From contig NZ_MSPQ01000001.1 in the NCBI RefSeq assembly GCF_001936475.1, forward strand, positions 930,001-994,000: 64,000 nt of DNA. The letters run 5' to 3'. Numbering within the stretch: position 1 is the stretch's first letter; each line of letters starts with the position of its first letter. This document shows, one piece after another, positions 37,771 to 45,832 of this stretch. The stretch is from Algoriphagus marinus (lineage in GTDB: Bacteria > Bacteroidota > Bacteroidia > Cytophagales > Cyclobacteriaceae). The notes beneath the pieces were generated by a model that saw only the letters and a program-made list of their open reading frames with translations, made no database searches and was not told the origin of the DNA. Position numbers and translations under genes: made by a program.

Positions 37771-38900
37771 TGAATGTCTTTTGACTGATGGGAGATTGTC
37801 CCTAATATCCAAAAGTAACCCAAATACAAGAAATCCAGTAGCCAGATAGTTTTGGAGGTATTCGAACCTTGGATCTTTTTACTCGCCTTATCAAATATGA
37901 TGGTAACAAGTATAGACCGTAGAAGGATAATACCGAAAACGACCAAAAAATGTTCCCAACTTTGGGCTAAACCGAAATAAATAAGCAAACCTATTCCTCC
38001 AATCCAGAATAAAGCATGTGAAAAAGAGAAAAATCCAATTTTTTGTTTGTCCTCGCTTGCATAGTACTTCCCCGCGTGGAGGTGTCTTTTCTTTTGAATC
38101 AGGTAATCTTTGCGATTTTCTTTTGGGATCGAAGTTGTGTTTGCAGCAGGATCCAGAACTATAGCAGCGTTTTTTCCATTTGCATATTGATTGACGAATA
38201 AATCGTCATCGCCGCCCTGAATATGCCAAAGTCCTTTGAAAGCTTTTGCTTCCATAAAAAAGCTTTTGCGATAGCAAAGATTCCTACCGACAGCCATGAA
38301 AGGCTTTTTCCACAAGCCAAAGGAAATGTAAAAAAGTGCAGTAAGAATAGTTTCAAATTGGATCCAGTTATTTAAAAAGCCTGATTTTTGAGCATAGCCC
38401 GAAAATCCAATTGCAAATGTTTTTTGTTCTTCTCTAACAGGAGCTGTCATTTTACGAATCCACTGATCCGAATCTGGTATACAGTCTGCATCGGTGAGTA
38501 GTATGACATCGTGCTTGGCCACTTTGATTCCCAGGGTCAATGCATACTTCTTTGAGGTGACATGGTTTGGGGTATATTTAATAGTGACGGATCGTAGCTT
38601 AGGATAGATCGCCATCATTTCTTCTAGCAATCGCTTGGTACGATCTGTTGATCTATCATTTACGATCATCACATCAAAAGACTCATAGTCTTGCTCAAAA
38701 AGTTTGGGGATCAGTACTTTCAGGTTTTGAAACTCATTGTGCGCAGCAACAAGAACAGTTACGCCCTCGAGATTTTTATCTGAGACAGAAGAGTTGGTTT
38801 TTGTTGAGGAAAAAGCAGTTTTCCCAAAAATAAATAACAGGTAAACCACCTGAATAGATATTCCAATACCGAATAATAACCAAAGTAAAAATAGGCCCAT
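37761..38900 (-). CDS. Family 2 glycosyltransferase, membrane-bound
   Basis: The 379-residue product has an N-terminal membrane helix, then a GT-A domain: VTVLVAAHNEFQNLKVLIPKL, VMIVNDRSTDRTKRLLEE and the metal-binding LLTDADC. A later GGDDDLFVNQ sits in the acceptor part. The C-terminal third has two or more helices. Such enzymes polymerise or transfer sugars at the inner membrane; the product is unknown. It overlaps the sigma gene by 10 bases. Confidence 0.85.
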   Translation of the reverse strand: MGLFLLWLLFGIGISIQVVYLLFIFGKTAFSSTKTNSSVSDKNLEGVTVLVAAHNEFQNLKVLIPKLFEQDYESFDVMIVNDRSTDRTKRLLEEMMAIYPKLRSVTIKYTPNHVTSKKYALTLGIKVAKHDVILLTDADCIPDSDQWIRKMTAPVREEQKTFAIGFSGYAQKSGFLNNWIQFETILTALFYISFGLWKKPFMAVGRNLCYRKSFFMEAKAFKGLWHIQGGDDDLFVNQYANGKNAAIVLDPAANTTSIPKENRKDYLIQKKRHLHAGKYYASEDKQKIGFFSFSHALFWIGGIGLLIYFGLAQSWEHFLVVFGIILLRSILVTIIFDKASKKIQGSNTSKTIWLLDFLYLGYFWILGTISHQSKDIQWK

Positions 38901-38916
38901 AGGTCAGTTTGCTGGG

Positions 38917-38924
38917 CAAATATA
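38917..38924 (-). promoter_or_regulatory. Promoter -7 box of the glycosyltransferase gene
   Basis: On the minus strand this reads TATATTTG, an exact TAnnTTTG, 17-24 bases before the ATG. The -33 box is not clear. It is divergent from the tgt promoter 37 bases away. Confidence 0.5.
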
Positions 38925-38960
38925 AAATCAAATTCAGCAAGTCATTTAAGAATAAGCGTA

Positions 38961-38968
38961 TATTTTTG
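38961..38968 (+). promoter_or_regulatory. Promoter -7 box of tgt
   Basis: TATTTTTG matches TAnnTTTG exactly. It lies 52 bases before the tgt ATG, so the 37 extra codons of the longer open frame (from 38909) would precede the transcript start and are not coding. Confidence 0.55.
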
Positions 38969-39019
38969 TACCCTTTGAGGACAATTGTGAAATATCTGTC
39001 CAAAATTCAATTCATAGCT

Positions 39020-40150
39020 ATGAAGTTTACGCTTACAAAAAAAGATAAAGGGTCTAATGCACGTGCTGGGGTAGTCAGTACGGATCATGGTGAGATTCAG
39101 ACTCCTATTTTCATGCCTGTCGGTACAGCTGGTTCTGTAAAAGCAGTGCATCAGCGTGAATTGGAAGAGGATATCAAAGCCCAAATAATTTTAGGAAATA
39201 CTTATCACCTTTATCTCAGACCGGGTTTAGATATCTTGGAAAAGGCTGGGGGCTTACACAAATTCAACGGCTGGCAAAAACCAATTCTTACTGATAGTGG
39301 CGGGTATCAAGTCTTTTCTTTGGCAGGTACGCGAAAAATCAAGGAGGAAGGAGTGATGTTTAAGTCTCATATTGATGGATCAAAACACCATTTCACTCCC
39401 GAAAATGTCATGGATATCCAGCGAACGATTGGGGCTGATATTATTATGGCATTTGATGAGTGTACGCCTTACCCTTGTGAATACAGCTACGCTCGCAATT
39501 CTATGGAGATGACTCATCGTTGGCTAAAGCGATGCATTAATCGTTTTGATGAAACTGAGGGAAAGTATGGCTACAGTCAGACACTTTTCCCAATTGTCCA
39601 AGGATCGGTTTACAAAGACTTGAGAGTTCAATCTGCTGAGTTTATTGCTTCCTGTGATCGGGAGGGTAATGCGATCGGCGGGCTTTCGGTGGGGGAACCC
39701 GCTGAGATGATGTACGAAATGACAGAATTGGTGACGAATATTTTGCCCACTGAAAAGCCACGTTATTTGATGGGAGTGGGAACTCCAGCCAATATTTTGG
39801 AATGCATTGCTTTGGGAGTAGATATGTTTGATTGTGTGATGCCTACTCGGAATGCCCGAAATGGAATGCTTTTCACTTCAGAAGGTTTCATTAATATTCG
39901 AAACGAAAAGTGGAAAGATGATTTTACAGGAATTGATCCAGCCATTGGAGGATACGCCAGTACATTTTATTCGAAAGCCTATCTTCGGCACCTGACCATT
40001 AGCAAGGAGATATTAGCCGCCCAAATCGCAAGTATTCATAATTTGAGCTTTTACCTTTGGCTGGTAGGGCAGGCGAGGGAGCATATCCTTGCTGGGGATT
40101 TTAGCGTATGGAAAGATCAAATGGTGAAAAAAGTGAGCACTAGATTATAA
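39020..40150 (+). CDS. tgt: Queuine tRNA-ribosyltransferase lacking the zinc cysteines
   Basis: The start chosen is ATG at 39020 (MKFTLTKKDKGSNARAG), giving 376 residues. Tgt swaps G34 of His, Asp, Asn and Tyr tRNAs for preQ1. LTDSGGYQVFSL near residue 91 and FDCVMPTRNARNG near 271 hold the two catalytic Asp residues. The C-terminal zinc site is unusual: residues 306-325 keep the downstream His (AYLRHL), but the three Cys positions are Ile, Gly and Ser. It is followed by an LptF/G gene after 1 base. Confidence 0.93.
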   Translation: MKFTLTKKDKGSNARAGVVSTDHGEIQTPIFMPVGTAGSVKAVHQRELEEDIKAQIILGNTYHLYLRPGLDILEKAGGLHKFNGWQKPILTDSGGYQVFSLAGTRKIKEEGVMFKSHIDGSKHHFTPENVMDIQRTIGADIIMAFDECTPYPCEYSYARNSMEMTHRWLKRCINRFDETEGKYGYSQTLFPIVQGSVYKDLRVQSAEFIASCDREGNAIGGLSVGEPAEMMYEMTELVTNILPTEKPRYLMGVGTPANILECIALGVDMFDCVMPTRNARNGMLFTSEGFINIRNEKWKDDFTGIDPAIGGYASTFYSKAYLRHLTISKEILAAQIASIHNLSFYLWLVGQAREHILAGDFSVWKDQMVKKVSTRL

Positions 40151-40151
40151 T

Positions 40152-41225
40152 ATGAAGCTTCTCGACAAACTGATCATCAAGGATTTTCTCAAGACCTACT
40201 TTTTTGTCGTAGTGATGCTTGTCTTGATTGTATTGGTTTTGGATTTCACAGAAAAGAACGATACCTATATCCGTAATGAAGTCCCTTCCAGAGAGATTTT
40301 AAAGTATATGGGGAATTACGGACTCTACCTAAATAATCTTCTTACTCCGATTACGGTTTTTATATCTGTCATTTTCATCACCTCAAAAATGGCCGGGCGA
40401 ACAGAAATCATTGCCATTTTGAGCAGTGGGGTCAGTTTTATGCGAATGCTCAGACCTTTTCTTTTTGCTGCTTCCATGATTGGTGCGATAAGCTTTCTTT
40501 TGAATGGTTGGATATTGCCAGTCGCTACTGCGGGAGTTAGCAGATTTCAGATGACCTATCTAGACAAGGGCAATGCTTCGAGTGAATCCAATATTCATAT
40601 CAAGGTAGGACAGGATTCTTATGCTTATCTCAGTAGATTTTTCAAAACCTCAAATCAAGGCTACAACTTTACGCTGGAAACGATCCGTGATGGGGAATTG
40701 CTAAATAAACTTTCCTCAGATCGTATCGAGTGGGATACTGCAAAAAATGTTTGGACTTTGCGAAATTGGAGACTTCGTGAGTTGAGAGCGGATGGAGAGG
40801 ACTATACCGTAGGAGAAAATCTTGATACCACCCTCTCGATTCGTCCCGAGGACTTTGATCTGCCAAAAAATCATCATGAGACGCTAAAACTACCTCAGTT
40901 AAGTAAACAAATCCGGATCTTGGAGGAGCGGGGAGCTGACAACGTGAGTTTTTACAAAATTGAGCGCTACGTTCGTTTTATGTCACCCTTTGCTGCAATT
41001 ATTCTAACCTTTATTGGGGTGATTATGTCTGCCAGAAAGACACGAGGAGGATCTGGTTTTCAGATTGCGATGGGATTCTTGTTGGCATTTGTGTATATCA
41101 TTCTTTTCATTCTTTCCAGAACTTTTGCGGAAAATGGCGCTGAGTACCCAATTTTAGCGGTATGGATGCCTAATATCATATTCGCTCTTACTGGATTATT
41201 TCTCTATAAAACTGTACCTCGCTAG
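40152..41225 (+). CDS. LptF/LptG-family lipopolysaccharide export permease
   Basis: The 357-residue product starts MKLLDKLIIKDFLKTYFFVV, a family pattern, with three N-terminal helices, a periplasmic beta-jellyroll (about residues 130-260) and three C-terminal helices. In known systems LptF and LptG pair with LptB2 to extract LPS from the inner membrane. I cannot say which of the two paralogues this is. It lies between tgt and a DMT transporter, with 1 or 0 bases between genes. Confidence 0.88.
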   Translation: MKLLDKLIIKDFLKTYFFVVVMLVLIVLVLDFTEKNDTYIRNEVPSREILKYMGNYGLYLNNLLTPITVFISVIFITSKMAGRTEIIAILSSGVSFMRMLRPFLFAASMIGAISFLLNGWILPVATAGVSRFQMTYLDKGNASSESNIHIKVGQDSYAYLSRFFKTSNQGYNFTLETIRDGELLNKLSSDRIEWDTAKNVWTLRNWRLRELRADGEDYTVGENLDTTLSIRPEDFDLPKNHHETLKLPQLSKQIRILEERGADNVSFYKIERYVRFMSPFAAIILTFIGVIMSARKTRGGSGFQIAMGFLLAFVYIILFILSRTFAENGAEYPILAVWMPNIIFALTGLFLYKTVPR

Positions 41226-42134
41226 ATGAAGGCTTCGATTAAAGATTACCTGATGCTTCATCTCATTGTATTGATTTGGGGATTTACTGCGATTTTGGGA
41301 TTGCTGATTTCTTTGCCTTCTATTGAGTTGGTCTTTTACCGTACGCTGATTGCTTCGGTCGGAGTAGCAGGAATTTTCCTGTTTAAAAAGAAAAGTATTC
41401 TCCTACCTTTTGATCAGATGATCAAGGTAGTCTTGGTTGGTTTCGTAATCGGATTGCATTGGATTCTTTTCTTTTGGTCGGCAAGAGTTTCAACAGCCTC
41501 TGTATGTCTGGCTGGCATGGCGACTACCTCGCTTTGGACTGCATTTGTGGAGCCGATTTTCAATCGCACTAAAATCAAATGGTATGAAGTTGCCTTGGGC
41601 TTAATGGTGATTTCTGGACTTCTGGTGATCTTCAGCTTTGAGTCTGGATATTGGCTTGGTTTAAGTCTGGCTTTAGCTGCCGCTTTTTTAGCTGCAGTAT
41701 TTTCAGTTTTAAACAGTAATCTTGCCCACAAGCATAGTCCCTACCAGATCACCTTTTATGAAATGGCAGGTGCTTGTCTTTTTTCACTTTTATTTATGCC
41801 GATCTACACCAATTTTATCAGTTCTGAAGGATTGAAATTGAATTGGGAAGGCTACGATTGGTTTTGGCTATTTATTTTGGGAGGAATCTGTACCGTTTAT
41901 GCCTTCTCGGTTTCTGTCGAATTGATGAAGCGACTCACCGTCTTTTCTATCAACCTGACGATTAATTTGGAGCCTGTTTATGGGATCATTTTGGCGGTAC
42001 TGATTTTTGGGGAAAGTGAAAAAATGACTGCGCAGTTTTACCTCGGAACAGCTATTATTCTGGTTTCGGTACTGACTTATCCTGTGCTGAATTTTTGGAA
42101 TAAAAGACGAAAGCCAGTGAGGTCTTTGGGGTGA
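41226..42134 (+). CDS. EamA/DMT-superfamily transporter
   Basis: The 302-residue protein has about ten membrane helices in two EamA repeats (about residues 8-135 and 150-295). Typical stretches are LHWILFFWSARVSTASVCLAG and the second-repeat LEPVYGIILAVLIFGE. Members export amino acids or metabolites; the substrate cannot be read here. It directly follows the LptF/G gene and ends 5 bases before the convergent toxin gene. Confidence 0.88.
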   Translation: MKASIKDYLMLHLIVLIWGFTAILGLLISLPSIELVFYRTLIASVGVAGIFLFKKKSILLPFDQMIKVVLVGFVIGLHWILFFWSARVSTASVCLAGMATTSLWTAFVEPIFNRTKIKWYEVALGLMVISGLLVIFSFESGYWLGLSLALAAAFLAAVFSVLNSNLAHKHSPYQITFYEMAGACLFSLLFMPIYTNFISSEGLKLNWEGYDWFWLFILGGICTVYAFSVSVELMKRLTVFSINLTINLEPVYGIILAVLIFGESEKMTAQFYLGTAIILVSVLTYPVLNFWNKRRKPVRSLG

Positions 42135-42139
42135 ATTTT

Positions 42140-42472
42140 TTAGAGCGTTGTTATATCATTCAAAGTCGCCAAGGCCTGTTTCAGTTCGGCCTCTTTCAAT
42201 TCTCCTATTTTTTCAATCAAGCGGGTTTTTGAAACAGACCGAATGTGGAAAACCATTAATTCCGAAACAGATTTCAAACCGTTTTTTTGAGACGGTTCCA
42301 AAATCGGGTTTCCTTGATAATTTTTGATTTTTGAAGTTAAAGGAGCGATGATGACCACTTTCAAAAACTTATTCATCAGATTTCCACTCAGAATTACTGA
42401 TGGCCGTCTTCCGGATTGTTCAGATCCTTCAGTTGGGTTAAGGTCGACATACCAAATCTCACCTTGCTTCAT
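42140..42472 (-). CDS. MazF/PemK-family endoribonuclease toxin
   Basis: The start chosen is ATG at 42472 (MKQGEIWYVDLNPTEGSEQS), giving 110 residues; an earlier in-frame start at 42520 would extend further into the antitoxin gene. GRRPSVILSG near residue 21 and IIAPLTSKIKNYQGNP supply the conserved Arg and Thr of the MazF active site. MazF toxins cut mRNA at short motifs. The gene overlaps its antitoxin by 14 bases. Confidence 0.9.
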   Translation of the reverse strand: MKQGEIWYVDLNPTEGSEQSGRRPSVILSGNLMNKFLKVVIIAPLTSKIKNYQGNPILEPSQKNGLKSVSELMVFHIRSVSKTRLIEKIGELKEAELKQALATLNDITTL

Positions 42473-42701
42473 TCTCAAGCTGTGTAAGGTAGTCTTCCAT
42501 TCCTTCTTCCGCGAGCGCAATCATGTCTGAATCGTTATCTGCTTGACGATAAGATTTGACATATTCGGCTCGCTTGAGATGATCAAGATAGAGGGAAAGT
42601 GCTGCTTCAATCAGCTTGTTTTTTGGAAGCTTCAGTTTTTTTGCATATTCTGAAAGCTTATCAAGCAGATCATCCGGCAGTGTACTAGTGAATGTTGCCA
42701 T
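42459..42701 (-). CDS. Ribbon-helix-helix antitoxin of the MazF pair
   Basis: The 80-residue product opens with a ribbon-helix-helix domain (FTSTLPDDLLDKLSEYAKKLK, then KNKLIEAALSLYLDHLKR). Its acidic C-terminal tail (NDSDMIALAEEGMEDYLTQLENEAR) would bind and block the toxin. Antitoxin first, toxin second, with overlap, is the standard type II layout. A perfect palindrome lies just before its start. Confidence 0.88.
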   Translation of the reverse strand: MATFTSTLPDDLLDKLSEYAKKLKLPKNKLIEAALSLYLDHLKRAEYVKSYRQADNDSDMIALAEEGMEDYLTQLENEAR

Positions 42702-42710
42702 TATATTTTG

Positions 42711-42729
42711 TATTTATGAAACATAAATA
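42711..42729. promoter_or_regulatory. Palindromic operator of the toxin-antitoxin pair
   Basis: TATTTATG-AAA-CATAAATA is a perfect 8-3-8 inverted repeat starting 10 bases upstream of the antitoxin ATG. Ribbon-helix-helix antitoxins usually repress their own operon at such sites, so this is the probable operator. The assignment is by position and symmetry. Confidence 0.65.
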
Positions 42730-42742
42730 TAAATCACATTTA

Positions 42743-43555
42743 TCAATCTAGCATGCTCTCAAAATAAAAATAATTTCCCCGCAGTTTAATTGAATCAGGC
42801 TTTTCCTCAAACAAACCAAATACACTCGAACCCGATCCTGACATCGCAGCATAAAATGCACCAGCATCATAAAGTCTTTTTTTGATCTCCGCTATCTCTG
42901 GATGGTTGGGAAATATACTTTCTTCAAAGTCATTGATCAGTTCATCTTTCCAGCGGCTCCGATCTGCAAGCACTTCTTTAAGATTAGTCTTAGCGAGAGC
43001 AGGGCTTACGCCGGCATAGGCTTCTTTAGTACCGATATGAATTAGAGGATTGATCAAAACCAAATGAGTTCCTTTCAGGTCTAAGTCGATATGCTCTAAA
43101 ATCTCTCCTCTTCCGGTAGCGATTTTGGGGGTGTTTTCTACAAAAAAAGCACAATCACTCCCTAGTTCAGCGGCATATTCTTCCAGAAAGAAATCATCCA
43201 GCAGCAAGTCAAAAAGATTGTTCATTAGTTTGAGCGCAAAAGCGGCATCTGCGGATCCTCCCCCCAAACCAGCTCCAATGGGGATGTTTTTATGTAAGTG
43301 AATATTCAGGTGCGGAAGATTTGGAAAGTCTTTTTTCAAAAGCTGATAAGCTTTCAGAATCAGATTGTCTTTTTCATTTCCCGGAATGGTAATTCCCGTG
43401 GATGCGAAACTGGTTTTCTTTGGATCCACGATCATTTCCAGGGCATCCAAGAGCGGAATCGGAAGCATGCAGGTTTCGATCTCGTGGTAGCCATCTTTTC
43501 GTTTGGAAGTGATATGGAGGCCAAGATTGATCTTGGCGTTTGGGAAAGAAATCAT
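42743..43555 (-). CDS. ispE: 4-(cytidine-5'-diphospho)-2-C-methyl-D-erythritol kinase
   Basis: The 270-residue GHMP kinase phosphorylates CDP-methylerythritol in the MEP route to isoprenoids. Visible are the N-terminal ISFPNAKINLGLHI with the conserved Lys-Asn, the ATP loop PIGAGLGGGSADAAFAL near residue 90, and the C-terminal AMSGSGSSVFGLF. The length is slightly below the E. coli enzyme. It is a single gene. Confidence 0.94.
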   Translation of the reverse strand: MISFPNAKINLGLHITSKRKDGYHEIETCMLPIPLLDALEMIVDPKKTSFASTGITIPGNEKDNLILKAYQLLKKDFPNLPHLNIHLHKNIPIGAGLGGGSADAAFALKLMNNLFDLLLDDFFLEEYAAELGSDCAFFVENTPKIATGRGEILEHIDLDLKGTHLVLINPLIHIGTKEAYAGVSPALAKTNLKEVLADRSRWKDELINDFEESIFPNHPEIAEIKKRLYDAGAFYAAMSGSGSSVFGLFEEKPDSIKLRGNYFYFESMLD

Positions 43556-43572
43556 GGTTTTTTGCTTTGAAA

Positions 43573-43580
43573 CAAAAATA
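43573..43580 (-). promoter_or_regulatory. Possible promoter -7 box of ispE
   Basis: The minus strand reads TATTTTTG, an exact TAnnTTTG, 18 bases before the ispE ATG. No clear -33 box is seen at the right distance. Confidence 0.4.
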
Positions 43581-43703
43581 GAAGTTTTATCAACTGAATA
43601 TTAGAAGTTTTTCATTTTGATAAAATGATAACAAATCTGTTTATTATTGAAGTAAATGTGGGCTATTGAATTTTTTGTTAGAAAAAAGGAAATTTTTTTT
43701 CAT

Positions 43704-43876
43704 AAATATTGAAAAACCATAAAATCAATACAATATTTTGAGAAATGAAATATTGAACAAATCATTATCTGAAATACAGGGGTGTTTGCTAGTAAATACA
43801 GATGATAATTTTGAAAAAAATAATTATACCTCTATGTTTTAGAGATCAAATATTGAAAATGTAAAATTAAATATTG
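43704..43876. repeat. Cluster of AAATATTG motifs upstream of the ilv promoter
   Basis: AAATATTG occurs at 43704-43711, 43748-43755, 43848-43855 and 43869-43876, and inverted (CAATATTT) at 43731-43738. The last copy includes the TTG of the -33 box. The surrounding 43556-43870 is very AT-rich and shows no gene. The sites could bind a regulator; this is inference. Confidence 0.45.
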
Positions 43877-43904
43877 TAAGTCTGCTCAAACGGTTTTAAG
43901 TTTG
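43874..43904 (+). promoter_or_regulatory. Promoter of the ilv-leu operon
   Basis: TTG (43874-43876), a 20-base spacer and TAAGTTTG (43897-43904) fit the Bacteroidota -33/-7 promoter pattern. Transcription would begin near 43911 and give a leader RNA of about 170 bases before ilvD. Confidence 0.75.
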
Positions 43905-43947
43905 GGAAGTGATTTACTATCATAATCTATCAAACCTAGACAATCAT

Positions 43948-43998
43948 ATGTACCGAGTGGTCTTCTTGCTAAGCTTTATTATTCTCATTGGATCTTAA
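43948..43998 (+). CDS. Branched-chain amino acid leader peptide
   Basis: ATG at 43948 to TAA at 43996-43998 gives MYRVVFLLSFIILIGS. Eight of 16 residues are Val, Leu or Ile, the three end products of the operon behind it, and they are clustered (VV, LL, IILI). The stop lies 2 bases before the left arm of the antiterminator. Together with the terminator before ilvD this is a classical ribosome-mediated attenuator. I assigned it from sequence alone. Confidence 0.85.
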   Translation: MYRVVFLLSFIILIGS

Positions 43999-44000
43999 TG

Positions 44001-44050
44001 TGAGGCACTAGACTATTTATATCAATCGAATAAAAATCTAAAGTGCCTCA
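44001..44050 (+). promoter_or_regulatory. Antiterminator of the ilv attenuator
   Basis: TGAGGCAC (44001-44008) is the exact reverse complement of GTGCCTCA (44043-44050). The right arm is also the left arm of the terminator, so only one of the two hairpins can form. A ribosome that finishes at the leader stop would cover the left arm; one stalled earlier at Ile/Leu/Val codons would leave it free. Confidence 0.8.
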
Positions 44051-44072
44051 TTCAACTGAGGCATTTTTTTTT
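44044..44072 (+). terminator. Attenuator terminator before ilvD
   Basis: TGCCTCA (44044-44050), loop TTCAAC, TGAGGCA (44057-44063) make a perfect 7-bp stem followed by nine T. The T run ends 10 bases before the ilvD ATG, so it can only serve to stop transcription into the operon. Confidence 0.9.
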
Positions 44073-44082
44073 ACCCTATCCT

Positions 44083-45762
44083 ATGAATCTGAAAAAATAC
44101 AGTTGGGAAATCAGTGACAACGACGAGCATCCGGCAGGGAAAGCGATGCTTTATGCCACAGGTTTGAGTGATAAAAAAATGAAGCAGCCCTTTGTAGGGA
44201 TAGCCAGTTGCGGCTATGAGAGTAATCCCTGTAATATGCACCTCAACGACTTCGCCGGTTTGATCAAGAATTCTTCACAGGATCACGATTTGACCGGTTT
44301 AGTTTTTAATACCATAGGGATTTCTGATGGGATTTCTATGGGAACAATGGGCATGAGGTATTCGCTTGTCTCAAGGGATATCATCGCAGACTCAATTGAG
44401 TCATTTATTCTAGGTCACTCCTTTGACGCTTGTATTGCACTTGCAGGATGTGATAAGAATATGCCAGGAGCCATCATGGGTATGCTTCGAATTGATCGTC
44501 CTTCTATTTTGGTTTATGGGGGTACCATCGCCTCAGGAAATTACAAAGGGGAGAAATTGAATATCGTTTCTGCTTTTGAGGCTTTTGGTAAGCGAATTAA
44601 TGGGGCTATCTCAGATGAAGATTACGATGGAGTGATCCGAAATGCCTGTCCCGGAGCGGGTGCTTGTGGAGGAATGTACACAGCAAATACCATGTCATCA
44701 GCTATTGAAGCAATGGGGATGTCGCTACCGTACTCCGCATCTTATCCTGCCAATTCTCCTGAAAAACTCGAAGAATGTCGTCAGGTAAATAAATACATGC
44801 GCATTCTCCTGGAGCGAGACACTAAACCAAGTGATATCATTACTAGGAAAAGTATAGAAAATGCAGTTCGAGTAGTGATCGCTCTTGGCGGAAGTACCAA
44901 TGCAGTGCTCCATTTACTGGCTATTGCCCAGACGGCAAGAATAGATTTTACTTTGCAGGATTTCAAAGCACTGAATGCGAAAACGCCGATGATTGCAGAC
45001 TTTAAGCCATCAGGAAAATTTTTGATGGAAGATCTTCATGAGCAAGGTGGATTGCCGGCATTCATGAAGTATTTCTTGGAAAAGGGGTTTTTACATGGCG
45101 ATTGTTTGACAGTTACTGGAAAAACGCTGGCCGAGAATCTAGAGAATATTGACCCGATTGTAGCATCGATGGTCAACGTGATACATCCAGTGGAAACTCC
45201 GATTAAGCCGGAAGGACACCTTTGTATCCTATCGGGAAATCTTGCGCCAGATGGGGCAGTGGCTAAAATCACCGGTAAAGAAGGAAAAGCATTCACTGGG
45301 CCGGCTATTGTTTTTGATTCTGAGCAGGAGGCAAACGATGCCATTCGTGATCATCAAGTGAAAGCCGGAGATGTGGTAGTGATCCGAAATGTCGGACCGA
45401 AAGGTGGTCCTGGAATGCCTGAAATGCTCAAGCCTACTTCCATGATTATTGGAGCAGGACTGGGTTCTTCTGTTGCATTGATTACTGATGGAAGGTTTTC
45501 CGGAGGAACTCACGGATTCGTTGTAGGCCATGTCACTCCCGAAGCTTGGACAGGAGGGCCGATAGGTCTACTCGAAAATGGGGATCAAATCACGATTGAT
45601 GCAGATTCAATGGAGATTTCTGTTGCTGTTTCTGCAGAGACTTTTGCCGAGCGAAAAAAGACTTGGAAACAAAAGGAGGTTCCTGGACTTCAGGGAACAC
45701 TCAAAAAATACAATAAACTAGTAGCTACTGCTTCAGAGGGATGCGTGACAGACAAATTCTAA
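44083..45762 (+). CDS. ilvD: Dihydroxy-acid dehydratase
   Basis: The 559-residue enzyme dehydrates dihydroxy acids to the 2-keto acids of valine and isoleucine. The iron-sulfur ligands are probably C50, C123 ([10 protein letters not shown]) and C195 ([11 protein letters not shown]). GGPGMPEML and [15 protein letters not shown] near the C terminus are family signatures. It is the first structural gene of the operon, directly behind the attenuator. ilvB follows after 70 bases. Confidence 0.96.
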   Translation: MNLKKYSWEISDNDEHPAGKAMLYATGLSDKKMKQPFVGIASCGYESNPCNMHLNDFAGLIKNSSQDHDLTGLVFNTIGISDGISMGTMGMRYSLVSRDIIADSIESFILGHSFDACIALAGCDKNMPGAIMGMLRIDRPSILVYGGTIASGNYKGEKLNIVSAFEAFGKRINGAISDEDYDGVIRNACPGAGACGGMYTANTMSSAIEAMGMSLPYSASYPANSPEKLEECRQVNKYMRILLERDTKPSDIITRKSIENAVRVVIALGGSTNAVLHLLAIAQTARIDFTLQDFKALNAKTPMIADFKPSGKFLMEDLHEQGGLPAFMKYFLEKGFLHGDCLTVTGKTLAENLENIDPIVASMVNVIHPVETPIKPEGHLCILSGNLAPDGAVAKITGKEGKAFTGPAIVFDSEQEANDAIRDHQVKAGDVVVIRNVGPKGGPGMPEMLKPTSMIIGAGLGSSVALITDGRFSGGTHGFVVGHVTPEAWTGGPIGLLENGDQITIDADSMEISVAVSAETFAERKKTWKQKEVPGLQGTLKKYNKLVATASEGCVTDKF

Positions 45763-45832
45763 CCTTTGAAATCGAGCAGAAAGAAAGACATTATAGTATC
45801 GGGATAACCTTTGAAAACCCAATAACAAACAG

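Noticed and set aside
38909-39019. 37-codon N-terminal extension of tgt
   Set aside because: It precedes and includes the -7 promoter box, and the family start matches the ATG at 39020.
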